Below are positions 30,000-37,710 of a stretch of 64,000 nucleotides of DNA, in pieces. The notes beneath the pieces were generated by a model. That model had not been told where the DNA came from, ran no database searches, and was given only the letters and a program-made list of their open reading frames with translations. This DNA comes from Methylophaga thiooxydans DMS010 (GTDB taxonomy: Bacteria > Pseudomonadota > Gammaproteobacteria > Nitrosococcales > Methylophagaceae). A program made the translations under genes and the position numbers. Positions within the stretch are counted from its first letter, which is position 1. Each line of letters starts with the position of its first letter. The stretch lies in NCBI RefSeq assembly GCF_000156355.1, contig NZ_GG657899.1, positions 536,828-600,827 of the forward strand, read 5' to 3'.

Positions 30000-31259
30000 A
30001 TGAGCCAAACAGAACTAAAAGTGGCAACAGATAGCTTATCTGCATTAGATATTGCAGCGGTTAGACGTGACTTTCCGATCTTGGATCAGAAAGTGAACGG
30101 CCATACCTTAGCGTATTTAGATAATGCCGCCAGTAGTCAGAAACCCGTTCAGGTGATTGAAGCAGTTAACCAATTTTATCGCCATGATAATGCCAATGTT
30201 CACCGTGGTGTGCATCAATTAAGTCAACGTGCAACAGATGCCTATGAAGGTGCACGTAACAAAGTGCGTGGTTTTTTGAATGCACAATCGGATAAAGAAA
30301 TTATCTTTGTACGTGGCGCAACAGAAGCCATTAATTTGGTCGCACAGAGCTTTGTTCGCCCTAACATCGAAGCCGGTGATGAAATTCTGATCAGTCATAT
30401 TGAACATCACGCCAATATCGTTCCTTGGCAGATGTTGTGTGAGCAAACGGGTGCCAAACTGAAAGTCATTCCGATGACGGTCACAGGTGAGTTGGACTTG
30501 AGTGGTTTAGACGACTTGCTTAATTCACGCACTAAAATTTTGGCGATCGGTCAGGTTTCAAACGCTCTGGGCACCATTAACCCATTAAAAGAGATGATTG
30601 CCAAAGCGAGGGCAAAATCGATTCCGGTTTTGGTGGATGGCGCACAAGCCGTGCCGCATATGAAAGTGGATGTACAAGAACTCGACTGTGACTTTTATGT
30701 GTTCTCCGGGCACAAAATGTTTGCTCCCACCGGCATTGGTGCTCTTTATGGCAAACAAGCGTTGTTAGAAGCGATGCCACCATGGCAGGGCGGTGGCGAT
30801 ATGATTTTGTCAGTCAGCTTTGACCACACCGAATATAACGCCTTGCCGTACAAATTCGAGGCAGGCACACCTCATATTGCTGGTGCTGTTGGTTTAGGTG
30901 CAGCAATTGATTATATGCAGGATCTCGGCATCGATAATATTGCTGCCCATGAGCATGCCTTATTAGACATCGCAACGCAGCGTCTGCAACAAATAAAGGG
31001 TGTACGCATTATCGGTACGGCAAAACAAAAAGCCAGTGTGTTGTCATTTATGATTGAAGATGTGCACCCGCATGATGTCGGTACTATTTTTGATCAGCAA
31101 GGTGTAGCGATTCGCGCCGGACACCACTGTGCGCAACCTGTGATGCAATTCTTTGGTATTGCAGCAACGGCACGCGCTTCGTTTGCTTTCTATAACACCG
31201 AAGCTGAAATTGATGCCTTAGTGAATGCCATCAAAACAACCCAGGAGCTGTTTGCCTGA
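30000..31259 (+). CDS. sufS: cysteine desulfurase SufS
   Basis: SufS is a group II PLP-dependent cysteine desulfurase that provides persulfide sulfur. The 419-residue protein has the PLP lysine K239 in SGHKMFAPTG, the IEHHANIVPWQ histidine segment, and the active-site cysteine C377 in RAGHHCAQPVM. The short active-site loop is typical of group II enzymes. It overlaps sufU by one base. A SufU-type partner rather than SufE is encoded next to it. Confidence 0.96.
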   Translation: MSQTELKVATDSLSALDIAAVRRDFPILDQKVNGHTLAYLDNAASSQKPVQVIEAVNQFYRHDNANVHRGVHQLSQRATDAYEGARNKVRGFLNAQSDKEIIFVRGATEAINLVAQSFVRPNIEAGDEILISHIEHHANIVPWQMLCEQTGAKLKVIPMTVTGELDLSGLDDLLNSRTKILAIGQVSNALGTINPLKEMIAKARAKSIPVLVDGAQAVPHMKVDVQELDCDFYVFSGHKMFAPTGIGALYGKQALLEAMPPWQGGGDMILSVSFDHTEYNALPYKFEAGTPHIAGAVGLGAAIDYMQDLGIDNIAAHEHALLDIATQRLQQIKGVRIIGTAKQKASVLSFMIEDVHPHDVGTIFDQQGVAIRAGHHCAQPVMQFFGIAATARASFAFYNTEAEIDALVNAIKTTQELFA

Positions 31260-31705
31260 TGAGTGATTTGAGAGATCTCTATCAACAAGTGATCATGGAT
31301 CACAAAAAGAACCCGCGTAACTTTAGAGAAATTACTGATGCTAACCATATGGCTCATGGGAATAACCCATTGTGTGGTGATGCGTTGGTGGTTTACGTCA
31401 AGTTAAACGGTGAAATTATTGAAGACGTCAGCTTTCAGGGTAGTGGCTGCGCCATCTCTGTTGCCTCAGCTTCATTGATGACTGAAACCCTGAAAGGGAA
31501 AACATTAGAAGAAGCACAAACGCTTTATGACAATGTGCATCGGGCTTTGACAGGCGAAGAAGAGGGCGGCGAATTAGCAGGTAAACTGGAAGTATTAGGT
31601 GGCGTTAAAGAGTTTCCAGCTCGGGTAAAATGCGCCACCTTGTCATGGCACACAGTGCATGCCGCAGTCGATAATGATCATGATATTTCAATTACAACAG
31701 AGTAA
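31259..31705 (+). CDS. sufU: SufU-type sulfur acceptor / scaffold protein
   Basis: A 148-residue IscU-fold protein. Conserved zinc or cluster ligands are C39 with D41 (NPLCGDAL), C64 (GSGCAIS) and C125 (VKCATLSWHT). Between C64 and C125 it carries the roughly 20-residue extra segment (EEEGGELAGKLEVLGGVKEF region) that distinguishes SufU from IscU. In Firmicutes SufU takes sulfur from SufS by zinc-ligand exchange; the same role is likely here since no sufE is present. It starts within the sufS stop codon. Confidence 0.92.
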   Translation: MSDLRDLYQQVIMDHKKNPRNFREITDANHMAHGNNPLCGDALVVYVKLNGEIIEDVSFQGSGCAISVASASLMTETLKGKTLEEAQTLYDNVHRALTGEEEGGELAGKLEVLGGVKEFPARVKCATLSWHTVHAAVDNDHDISITTE

Positions 31706-31720
31706 GCAGGGCAAGACTAT

Positions 31721-32050
31721 ATGAATGACCAATACACAATCAGCCCAGAGCAGCTCAAAGAAGAGGTCATCGAGGTATTAAAAACCATCTATGACCCTGA
31801 GATTCCGATCAACATTTACGAACTTGGGCTTATCTATAAAGTGGATGTCAGCAACTCAGGTAATGTCAGTATCGATATGACATTAACAGCACCTGGTTGT
31901 CCGGTAGCCCAATCATTCCCCGGTGATGTGGAATCACGGGTGATGTCTGTTGAAGGCGTTAAAAAAGCCCATGTAGAGCTAGTCTGGGATCCGCAGTGGA
32001 CCAAAGACATGATGTCTGAAGCGGCGCAGTTACAGCTCGGGATGTTCTAA
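31721..32050 (+). CDS. sufT: SufT/MIP18-family Fe-S assembly protein (DUF59)
   Basis: A 109-residue DUF59 protein with the family segments TIYDPEIPINIYELGLIYKV and TLTAPGCPVAQSFPGDVESRV; the TxPxCP cysteine is conserved. SufT proteins assist maturation of Fe-S proteins at high demand. It is the last gene of the run, 15 bp after sufU. A hairpin follows but its T-run is on the wrong side for this strand. Confidence 0.92.
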   Translation: MNDQYTISPEQLKEEVIEVLKTIYDPEIPINIYELGLIYKVDVSNSGNVSIDMTLTAPGCPVAQSFPGDVESRVMSVEGVKKAHVELVWDPQWTKDMMSEAAQLQLGMF

Positions 32051-32189
32051 AAAAATAACTGTGGGTGAATACCACCCACAGTGAGAGTCCAGAATTCGAC
32101 CTCTAAGGGGCTGTCGCAATGACAGTCGAGTAATAACGAGATTTAAAAAATCTCAATGCTATTATTTGGTTATAAAATCCTAAGCGCTA

Positions 32190-32204
32190 TAGGAATAATT
32201 CCTT
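32190..32204. promoter_or_regulatory. palindrome TAGGA-N5-TCCTT (copy 1)
   Basis: TAGGA and TCCTT around ATAAT, inside the 17-mer CTATAGGAATAATTCCT (32187-32203). The same 17-mer occurs in inverse orientation at 34243-34259 on the other side of the transferase gene, and a near copy lies at 49553-49569. Confidence 0.5.
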
Positions 32205-32288
32205 AAGTTTTGTTCTGGAAGATTACCTCGCTTTGTAAACCATCGTTCATTACCTAAATAAGCTATATGTCAGTAGGTAATGACAGAA

Positions 32289-32303
32289 TAGGATTTTTTC
32301 CTA
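32289..32303. promoter_or_regulatory. palindrome TAGGA-N5-TCCTA (copy 2)
   Basis: A perfect 5+5 inverted repeat around TTTTT, flanked by a wider TGACA (32281-32285) and TGTCA (32305-32309) pair. A TAATAT stretch (32327-32332) follows 23 bases after TTCCTA, giving a possible -10 with the palindrome centred near -43, an activator-like position. Confidence 0.5.
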
Positions 32304-32368
32304 GTGTCAGTTTGTTGCTGTCTCACTAATATTGACTGATTTTCAAACTACCCAGCGGGAATCAGTCC

Positions 32369-34129
32369 ATGACGGCAGCAGAATCCAATACCGGTAAACC
32401 TCGTTCAGTTCTTGCCAGTTTTAGCATCTTTATGCTGACGTTGATGTGTGTTCTCCCGTTTTTGTCCCCTTATCACATGCCACCGATAGCCAGTTTCTAC
32501 AACGAGTGGCTTGCTGCATTACTGGCCGTGTTTGCCAGCCTGTTTTTAATTGGTTACAGACAAGAAAAGCTTCAAATACCCTTAGTGACATTTGTACCAC
32601 TGGCCTTAATTGTAGTTCTGGGTTTACAAGTTACGCTGGGGGGGCCGGACTACTGGCAGAATCAATTTGTCGCCATGCTTTATCTCGGGCTTGCAGCATT
32701 ACTGATAGTTCTTGCCGCCAACCTGAAGCATTCTCTGTCACTTGAAAGCATCGTACCGGCCATTGCCTGGGCATTTGTGATTGGTGCAACGACCATCATG
32801 ATCCTGCTGCCGATCGGCAAAATCCTGCCGGAAGAAAGTGTTTTTGCCAAATGGATACTGGCCGGAAAATCCGGCAATATCGGACAGGTTAATCATTTTT
32901 CCAACTACCTCGCTCTGGGTCTGGCTTCACTGCTTTACCTTAGGCTTACCGGCCGAATCAACACCGTGATGACTCTCCTGATCAGCGCCTTAATTCTGAT
33001 AGGCTTTGCCCAGGGTGGGCAGCGGATGGCTATCCTTTATGTCGTATTACTCTCTATAGGCGGTTGGTTACTGGCCAGAACTTTTTCACAAAACCAGACT
33101 ACAGCGATAAAACCGATCATGCTGCTCTGGTTGATTCCGGCTTTTATCGCAGCTCAGTTCATCGTTCCGCTGCTCGGCTTTCTGGAACCAGCAAAAATGC
33201 CGGCAGAACGGTTGGTGCAGACCATGGGCACCGAGTCGAGCCGTTTAATCCTAGTTGAACAAGCCTGGCTTTTATTCAAACAACACCCGTGGCTCGGCGC
33301 CGGCTGGGCAGAGTTCTCCTGGTATAACTTTTCCATTACCGAATCGTATCCTTCCTTGAAAGGACTCTGGCACCATGCCCATAATCTGATTCTACAACTG
33401 CTGGCAGAAACCGGGATTGTAGGCGCATTGATTCTCACTGCCGGTATTCTCTACTGGTTCAGAGAGCAGTTTCTGAGCCAAATGAATGCCGAACGCTGGT
33501 GGCTACTGGCGCTGCTGTCGGTAATCGGTATTCATAGCATGCTGGAGTACCCGTTGTGGTACATGACCTTTCTGGCGATAACCAGTCTGCTGTTGGGTCT
33601 CGGTTCCGAGCGACCGCTTCAGGTCAGGTTTAACTTGGCACCAGCTTTCTTTCTGGTGATCTTTATCTTTGCGGCCTGGTCGTTGGGGAGCTTGCAGACC
33701 AGCTACCATCAGTTGGAAACAACGCTCACCTCATTACGTGAGCAAGGTTTGCCGCAGTCGGAAATTGATAAAAACCTTGAAAAGCTCTATCAGCTCAGGG
33801 AAACCTCAGTATTTACTCCGATCGCGGACAATTTTCTGGTCCGGGTCCTGCCAAATCAACCTGGCTTAATTAAAGATAAGCTCACCATCAGTCAGCAAGT
33901 GATTGAGAACTGGCCGGGTCAAGTGGAGACCTACACACATGCTTATCTGTTAGCAATGAATAATAAACCTGTGGAAGCGCAGCAGATGATCCGCATGGCG
34001 ATCAAGCAGTTCCCTGAGTACCGGGAGACTTATCATCGTTATGTTTTGGCTCAGGTCGTAAAAAAGCAGCAGAACGCGCTCTTGCCGATACTGATTATTC
34101 TTCAGGATCCCCACAAGCCAGCTAAGTAG
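32369..34129 (+). CDS. PglL/Wzy-like O-oligosaccharyltransferase, probably acting on pilins
   Basis: A 586-residue polytopic membrane protein with about a dozen hydrophobic segments to residue 440 and a soluble C-terminal part (about 445-586). The Wzy_C-type motif is H335-H-A-H-N339 followed by LILQLLAETGIVGA, and EYPLWYMTFLAI (about 393-404) is typical of the PglL/PilO pilin ligases and less so of WaaL or Wzy. PglL enzymes transfer lipid-linked glycans to Ser or Thr of exported proteins. The position directly before prepilin genes recalls the pilin-specific ligases encoded beside comP or pilA in Acinetobacter and Pseudomonas, so the prepilins here are the likely acceptors (inference). No glycan-synthesis genes are in the window. 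Confidence 0.78.
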   Translation: MTAAESNTGKPRSVLASFSIFMLTLMCVLPFLSPYHMPPIASFYNEWLAALLAVFASLFLIGYRQEKLQIPLVTFVPLALIVVLGLQVTLGGPDYWQNQFVAMLYLGLAALLIVLAANLKHSLSLESIVPAIAWAFVIGATTIMILLPIGKILPEESVFAKWILAGKSGNIGQVNHFSNYLALGLASLLYLRLTGRINTVMTLLISALILIGFAQGGQRMAILYVVLLSIGGWLLARTFSQNQTTAIKPIMLLWLIPAFIAAQFIVPLLGFLEPAKMPAERLVQTMGTESSRLILVEQAWLLFKQHPWLGAGWAEFSWYNFSITESYPSLKGLWHHAHNLILQLLAETGIVGALILTAGILYWFREQFLSQMNAERWWLLALLSVIGIHSMLEYPLWYMTFLAITSLLLGLGSERPLQVRFNLAPAFFLVIFIFAAWSLGSLQTSYHQLETTLTSLREQGLPQSEIDKNLEKLYQLRETSVFTPIADNFLVRVLPNQPGLIKDKLTISQQVIENWPGQVETYTHAYLLAMNNKPVEAQQMIRMAIKQFPEYRETYHRYVLAQVVKKQQNALLPILIILQDPHKPAK

Positions 34130-34241
34130 ATACAAATGCAACGTTTAACTCGGTATCACTGTAACTGGAGAGTAGGGATATCACCCTATGTTAATTGGGA
34201 ATTAGCTCTATATGCTGCCGGAAAAGTGGTGTTTACAACTT

Positions 34242-34256
34242 CAGGAATTATTCCTA
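34242..34256. promoter_or_regulatory. palindrome CAGGA-N5-TCCTA (copy 3)
   Basis: Part of the inverse copy of the 17-mer found at 32187. The TAATAT at 34280-34285 again starts 23 bases after TTCCTA (34251-34256), as in copy 2. A further inverted repeat TAGGG-N6-CCCTA lies at 34173-34188. Together they suggest a regulated promoter for the small gene and pilin run that follow. Confidence 0.5.
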
Positions 34257-34320
34257 TAGGGAAGCTTTCCTGATTGGCCTAATATCAAGCCTAAGAATTT
34301 CAATCGGAGATTATCAGTTC

Positions 34321-34527
34321 ATGAATGCCAAAGTCGACACAGCTCAACAGCCTGCTAAAGCCAAACTGCTGGAACTAGTTGACGACATCCTGGCGCATGA
34401 TGGTTATGGCGATATTCGTGTTGAGGTTCGTATTCTTAAACGCCGTCAAAAAGAAGTCATTTTGCATTGCGGTAAACAGTACCGCTATGTCATTGACTGT
34501 CCGGGTGAGCAGGGAGCAACTTCCTAA
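34321..34527 (+). CDS. small unknown protein at the head of the pilin run
   Basis: From ATG 34321 the protein has 68 residues (MNAKVDTAQQPAKAKLLELV...). It is soluble, has no signal peptide, and combines a helical first half (KLLELVDDILAHDGYG) with a strand-rich second half (IRVEVRILKRRQKEVILHCGKQYRYVID). The frame is open further upstream to 34195, but that part reads like non-coding sequence and lies over the palindrome at 34242. GGAG at 34305-34308 is a distant ribosome-binding site. I do not recognise the family. The position between the glycosyltransferase and the first prepilin suggests a role in, or control of, that system. Confidence 0.55.
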   Translation: MNAKVDTAQQPAKAKLLELVDDILAHDGYGDIRVEVRILKRRQKEVILHCGKQYRYVIDCPGEQGATS

Positions 34528-34648
34528 AGAGAAGACTTAACCTGAATGATGGCAAAGAGTGTGAGCGGGTCACATCTCAATTTGATTTATTAACTGTTGA
34601 CCAACAGGCCGCAAGGGGTGGCTGAGGCGCAAACCTGAGAGAGATATA

Positions 34649-35644
34649 ATGAACATACAAGAAATGAAAGCGACAATCAGCAAATTCCGCAGAGCGGATT
34701 TGTCTGTGATCAAAGATGAAAAATTGCGTGCTAAAGGCCAGAAGCTGCAAGGTAAAGAAAAAGGTTTCACCCTGCTCGAACTGCTGGTTGTTATCACCCT
34801 GATTGCGATTCTGGCAACCGGTGCGTTGATTGCCTATGAAGATGTCGGTGCGTCTGCTGAAGCCGCATCTGCCGGTAATACGGCTGCCACTATCGACCGT
34901 GCGATTCGTACTTACCGTGCGGTAGAAAACGTTTACCCAAATCAGTGGGATAATCTACTTGATGCCGATGGCGATCGATTGACTTTTGATTCTTCAGCAA
35001 TGACCACTTATTTGGCAGCCTGGAACCCATCAACTGTTACAAGTGCTGGTTCTGCAATCATAGATATGATGGAAGAGTCAGGTATTGAAGAGCTACAAGT
35101 TGTGAACGCTGGTGGCGAACCAACTGGGGATCAAGCACCAAACCGTTTCCATAATGAAAGTAGTGGTGATGCTGCTGAGGTCGAAATAGAGGATGGTGAT
35201 TTGCCAACAGCTTTTGCGGTTGTCCCAAACGACAACTGCCAAGGGACAAACGCAGCAGCTGCTATAGGCACATATCCTAACGCTGCTTTCGATACGACTG
35301 TGCAAGTGTCAGGTAATAACCTACAAAACCAATATGGTGATGCTTTAGAAGGTGATGAATGTCATGTTCTGATTGCTTTGGGTTTCGGTGGCGATGCTGC
35401 AGCATCTACCACTTTCAGTAATGTTGCTATTGCTCAATCACCGACTTACGTTCGTAACACTGGTGATGAAGATACTGAAGTGAATCCAGAAATCCATTAC
35501 TCACGTTATATTGGTTTGTTCCAAGCGGGTGAGTACAACTTGGATGATGACGCGATGGAATGGAATGATACCCTTCGTTTAATCGCTATCGTATCTACAG
35601 ACGGTAAAAACATCGACCAACTGGTGTCTGAAGCACAGCAATAA
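34649..35644 (+). CDS. type IV prepilin-like protein with long leader (putative major pilin)
   Basis: A 331-residue protein with a class III signal: a charged leader of 39 residues ending KEKG, then FTLLELLVVITLIAILATG, cleavage expected at G39/F40 with the conserved E5 of the mature protein (E44). The mature part is large (about 292 residues) and rich in Asp, Ala and Thr, with two cysteines (DNCQGT, DECHVL) that could form a disulfide. GAGAGAGA just before the ATG supports this start. The leader is longer than the usual 5-25 residues. A strong terminator follows, so this gene may be expressed more than the downstream ones, as expected for a major pilin (inference). It is a candidate substrate for the upstream transferase. 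Confidence 0.82.
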   Translation: MNIQEMKATISKFRRADLSVIKDEKLRAKGQKLQGKEKGFTLLELLVVITLIAILATGALIAYEDVGASAEAASAGNTAATIDRAIRTYRAVENVYPNQWDNLLDADGDRLTFDSSAMTTYLAAWNPSTVTSAGSAIIDMMEESGIEELQVVNAGGEPTGDQAPNRFHNESSGDAAEVEIEDGDLPTAFAVVPNDNCQGTNAAAAIGTYPNAAFDTTVQVSGNNLQNQYGDALEGDECHVLIALGFGGDAAASTTFSNVAIAQSPTYVRNTGDEDTEVNPEIHYSRYIGLFQAGEYNLDDDAMEWNDTLRLIAIVSTDGKNIDQLVSEAQQ

Positions 35645-35672
35645 TCTCACTTGAGATAAGTGCTAATAAGAG

Positions 35673-35700
35673 GGGCGGGCTTTGCCCGCCCTTTCTTTAT
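35673..35700 (+). terminator. intrinsic terminator after the first prepilin
   Basis: GGGCGGGC and GCCCGCCC around TTT, followed by TTTCTTT. It separates the first prepilin from the rest of the cluster and would allow unequal expression. Confidence 0.85.
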
Positions 35701-35818
35701 CTCAGAACGTTGCGTCAATAACTTTTATTGCCAGAACGTTTTGTATGAACAGGATGCCATGCAGCGTGTAAAAGGGCCGCTAAATTGAGCGTGAGATAAA
35801 TCAATCGGGAACAAGTAA

Positions 35819-36655
35819 ATGTGGTTTTTATTGTTTGACCGACCAAACAAAGCTTATTTTTCAAATAATCGTCAGGCCGGTTTTACGCTGGTCGAAATTC
35901 TGCTAGTTATCGTTTTGCTGGGTATCGTCAGTATTGCGGCCATCAATGCTTTTAGTGGCAATGAAGATCAGGCGCGGCAGAATGTCACACGATTGGAAAT
36001 GGCAGAGCTGCAAAAGGCCTTATTACAGTTTCGTCGTGACAATCGTGAGCTGCCCTGCATGGTTTATCGTCAGGGTGATTTCAGTCCAAATACCGTTAAC
36101 GACGTTAACGCTCATGAAAATTACAACGATTTTACTGTCGGGTTTGATCTTACCCCCCTCCCGGCAGATGCCATCGCGTGGCAGGACTGGTGCCAAGAAA
36201 ACTACAACAACAGTGCTGGTGAGACCATTGCTTCCAACGCGCTGGTGATGCTTAATCAATTTCCCTACGATATTGCCGAGTTTGATTTTCTGCTTTGGAA
36301 CGGTAGCACGCAGCAAGGCTGGAATGGCGCATATATCAGCCAAGAAGGGCTGACTGACAGCTGGGGTAATGCGTATATCCTACTGGACCCGGAATTGATC
36401 TATGGTGCCCGTTATCGTTGTCTAATTAATAGTGGTGGTGATGACTATGACGCTACCGGTGATTTGTATGAATGCCTGACGCCATCAGATGTCGGGTTTG
36501 TTGCAGCTGACCATATCCTGCCAGCCGATACTGCCCGGATTATCAGCCCCGGTCCTGATGGTGAAATTGATCCTGACTACGATGCCAACCCGGTGTCTGG
36601 TAATGACCCCTGCATTGCTGAAGGCGATGACCTTATCCTTTGCCTGATGCGCTGA
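35819..36655 (+). CDS. type IV prepilin / pseudopilin 2
   Basis: A 278-residue prepilin with a 21-residue leader (ending NRQAG) and the class III core FTLVEILLVIVLLGIVSIAA, E5 present. The body contains GAYISQEGLTDSWGNAYILLDPE, which resembles the DPWGNPY-type calcium-site region of GspG pseudopilins, and several cysteines. Such proteins form part of the pilus or pseudopilus after processing by a prepilin peptidase, which is not encoded in the window. It follows the terminator and 117 bp that include the direct repeat CAGAACGTT (35703 and 35732). Its stop codon is 14 bp before the start of the third prepilin. Confidence 0.82.
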   Translation: MWFLLFDRPNKAYFSNNRQAGFTLVEILLVIVLLGIVSIAAINAFSGNEDQARQNVTRLEMAELQKALLQFRRDNRELPCMVYRQGDFSPNTVNDVNAHENYNDFTVGFDLTPLPADAIAWQDWCQENYNNSAGETIASNALVMLNQFPYDIAEFDFLLWNGSTQQGWNGAYISQEGLTDSWGNAYILLDPELIYGARYRCLINSGGDDYDATGDLYECLTPSDVGFVAADHILPADTARIISPGPDGEIDPDYDANPVSGNDPCIAEGDDLILCLMR

Positions 36656-36669
36656 TTGAAAGGAATCGC

Positions 36670-37710
36670 ATGCGACATTTCAATCACGTTCATCAAAATG
36701 GTTTTACCCTGCTTGAACTGGTTCTGGTTCTGTTTTTGATTGGCCTATTGGCCTCTGCGGGGTTGTTATTTACCGAAGGTCAGCAGGATGAAGCCTACTT
36801 TAATGAGACTCAACGCCGGCAGACAATAATCCGTGATGCCATTATTCGAAGCACTGAACGGGTCGTTAACGGACAGCCCGAATTGGCCGGATTTGCTGTC
36901 GATAACGGCAGGTTGCCCTATTGTCTGGCAGAGCTTGTAGCATCGCCCTTTGATCTCACTCAGAGTGCCAGCTCTCCCGGCTTTTACACGTCGCCCTGTG
37001 ATGCATCGCTGGAATTACTGAAGCCCACTGTCACAGCAAGCGGTGTCCGCACAGGCTGGTATGGTCCATATATTCAGATTAATCCAGAGCAAGATGGTGT
37101 TCGACGTTTCAGAGATGGTTATCAGAATGGCAACAACCCGACTGATCCCAATTATGGCTGGGTCGTCACTCTAGCTGAATCAGGTACCGAATATTCGGCG
37201 CCCATTACTGCTCCGATTAACCCACCTGCAGAAATATTTTATCTCTACAGCGAAGGCTATGATCTCAGCACCACCGCCGACGATTATCCGTCCCTAGGAA
37301 ATGATGATTTGATTGTGGCAGATGATTGGCTCGCTCCCAGTAGCTTCAACATTCGATTTGTTAATACCTCAGCGGCAAGTGCCATATCAAATCTTGATAA
37401 CAGTCTTGACTGGACAGTTACGTTGGCAAAAAGCAGTGGTGATCCCAATGCCTATACGAGTGATTTTACTTTTAGCCCCCCGGGTTCAAGTATTCCTGCA
37501 CGGGGTATATATGAATATACTGTCGCTGTCTCATCCTCAACTGCGTTTTCAGATAAATTACCTGCAGGTTATTACATCGTCAGTACTCGCTGTGACGACA
37601 GCACGGCAACATCGCCTGCAAGCTGCCCTGAAATGACAAGCTCACCTTACACGGTAATGGTCCTGCCCAGGCAGCAATTCGGACCAATCCGCTGGAATAT
37701 TGAACCATGA
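36670..37710 (+). CDS. type IV prepilin / minor pilin 3
   Basis: A 346-residue prepilin from ATG 36670, with GAAAGGA six bases upstream; the longer frame from TTG 36640 overlaps the previous gene and is less likely. The leader is only 11 residues (ends HQNG), followed by FTLLELVLVLFLIGLLASAG with E5. The body contains GWYGPYIQINPEQDGVRRF, a WG-PY-type motif again like GspG-type pseudopilins, and a C-terminal region rich in Ser, Thr and Tyr that looks beta-stranded. Large minor pilins often sit at the tip and prime assembly. Its stop overlaps the next gene's start. Confidence 0.78.
   Translation: MRHFNHVHQNGFTLLELVLVLFLIGLLASAGLLFTEGQQDEAYFNETQRRQTIIRDAIIRSTERVVNGQPELAGFAVDNGRLPYCLAELVASPFDLTQSASSPGFYTSPCDASLELLKPTVTASGVRTGWYGPYIQINPEQDGVRRFRDGYQNGNNPTDPNYGWVVTLAESGTEYSAPITAPINPPAEIFYLYSEGYDLSTTADDYPSLGNDDLIVADDWLAPSSFNIRFVNTSAASAISNLDNSLDWTVTLAKSSGDPNAYTSDFTFSPPGSSIPARGIYEYTVAVSSSTAFSDKLPAGYYIVSTRCDDSTATSPASCPEMTSSPYTVMVLPRQQFGPIRWNIEP

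Larger units (their letters stand above)
32051..32368. promoter_or_regulatory. intergenic region with three hairpins before the transferase gene
   Basis: This 318-bp gap holds three perfect short inverted repeats: CTGTGGGT/ACCCACAG (32059-32081, loop 7), CTGTC/GACAG (32111-32125, loop 5) and GAGATTT/AAATCTC (32138-32154, loop 3). The first may stop sufT transcripts weakly, as no T-run follows on the + strand. The right half has two TAGGA-type palindromes listed separately. No open reading frame or riboswitch I know is recognisable. Confidence 0.5.

Noticed and set aside
32051..32368. Cyclic di-GMP riboswitch before the transferase gene
   Set aside because: I looked for the conserved GEMM core but found only simple hairpins without the expected sequence.
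32187..34259. Transferase gene as a mobile cassette between inverted 17-mers
   Set aside because: No transposase or target duplication is visible, the 17-mers are themselves palindromic so orientation means little, and a third near copy stands before an unrelated gene. Regulatory sites explain them better.
34195..34320. N-terminal extension of the small gene at 34321
   Set aside because: It covers the TAGGA palindrome and putative promoter, and its translation (many Ser, Tyr, Cys) does not resemble the following part. ATG 34321 is more likely.
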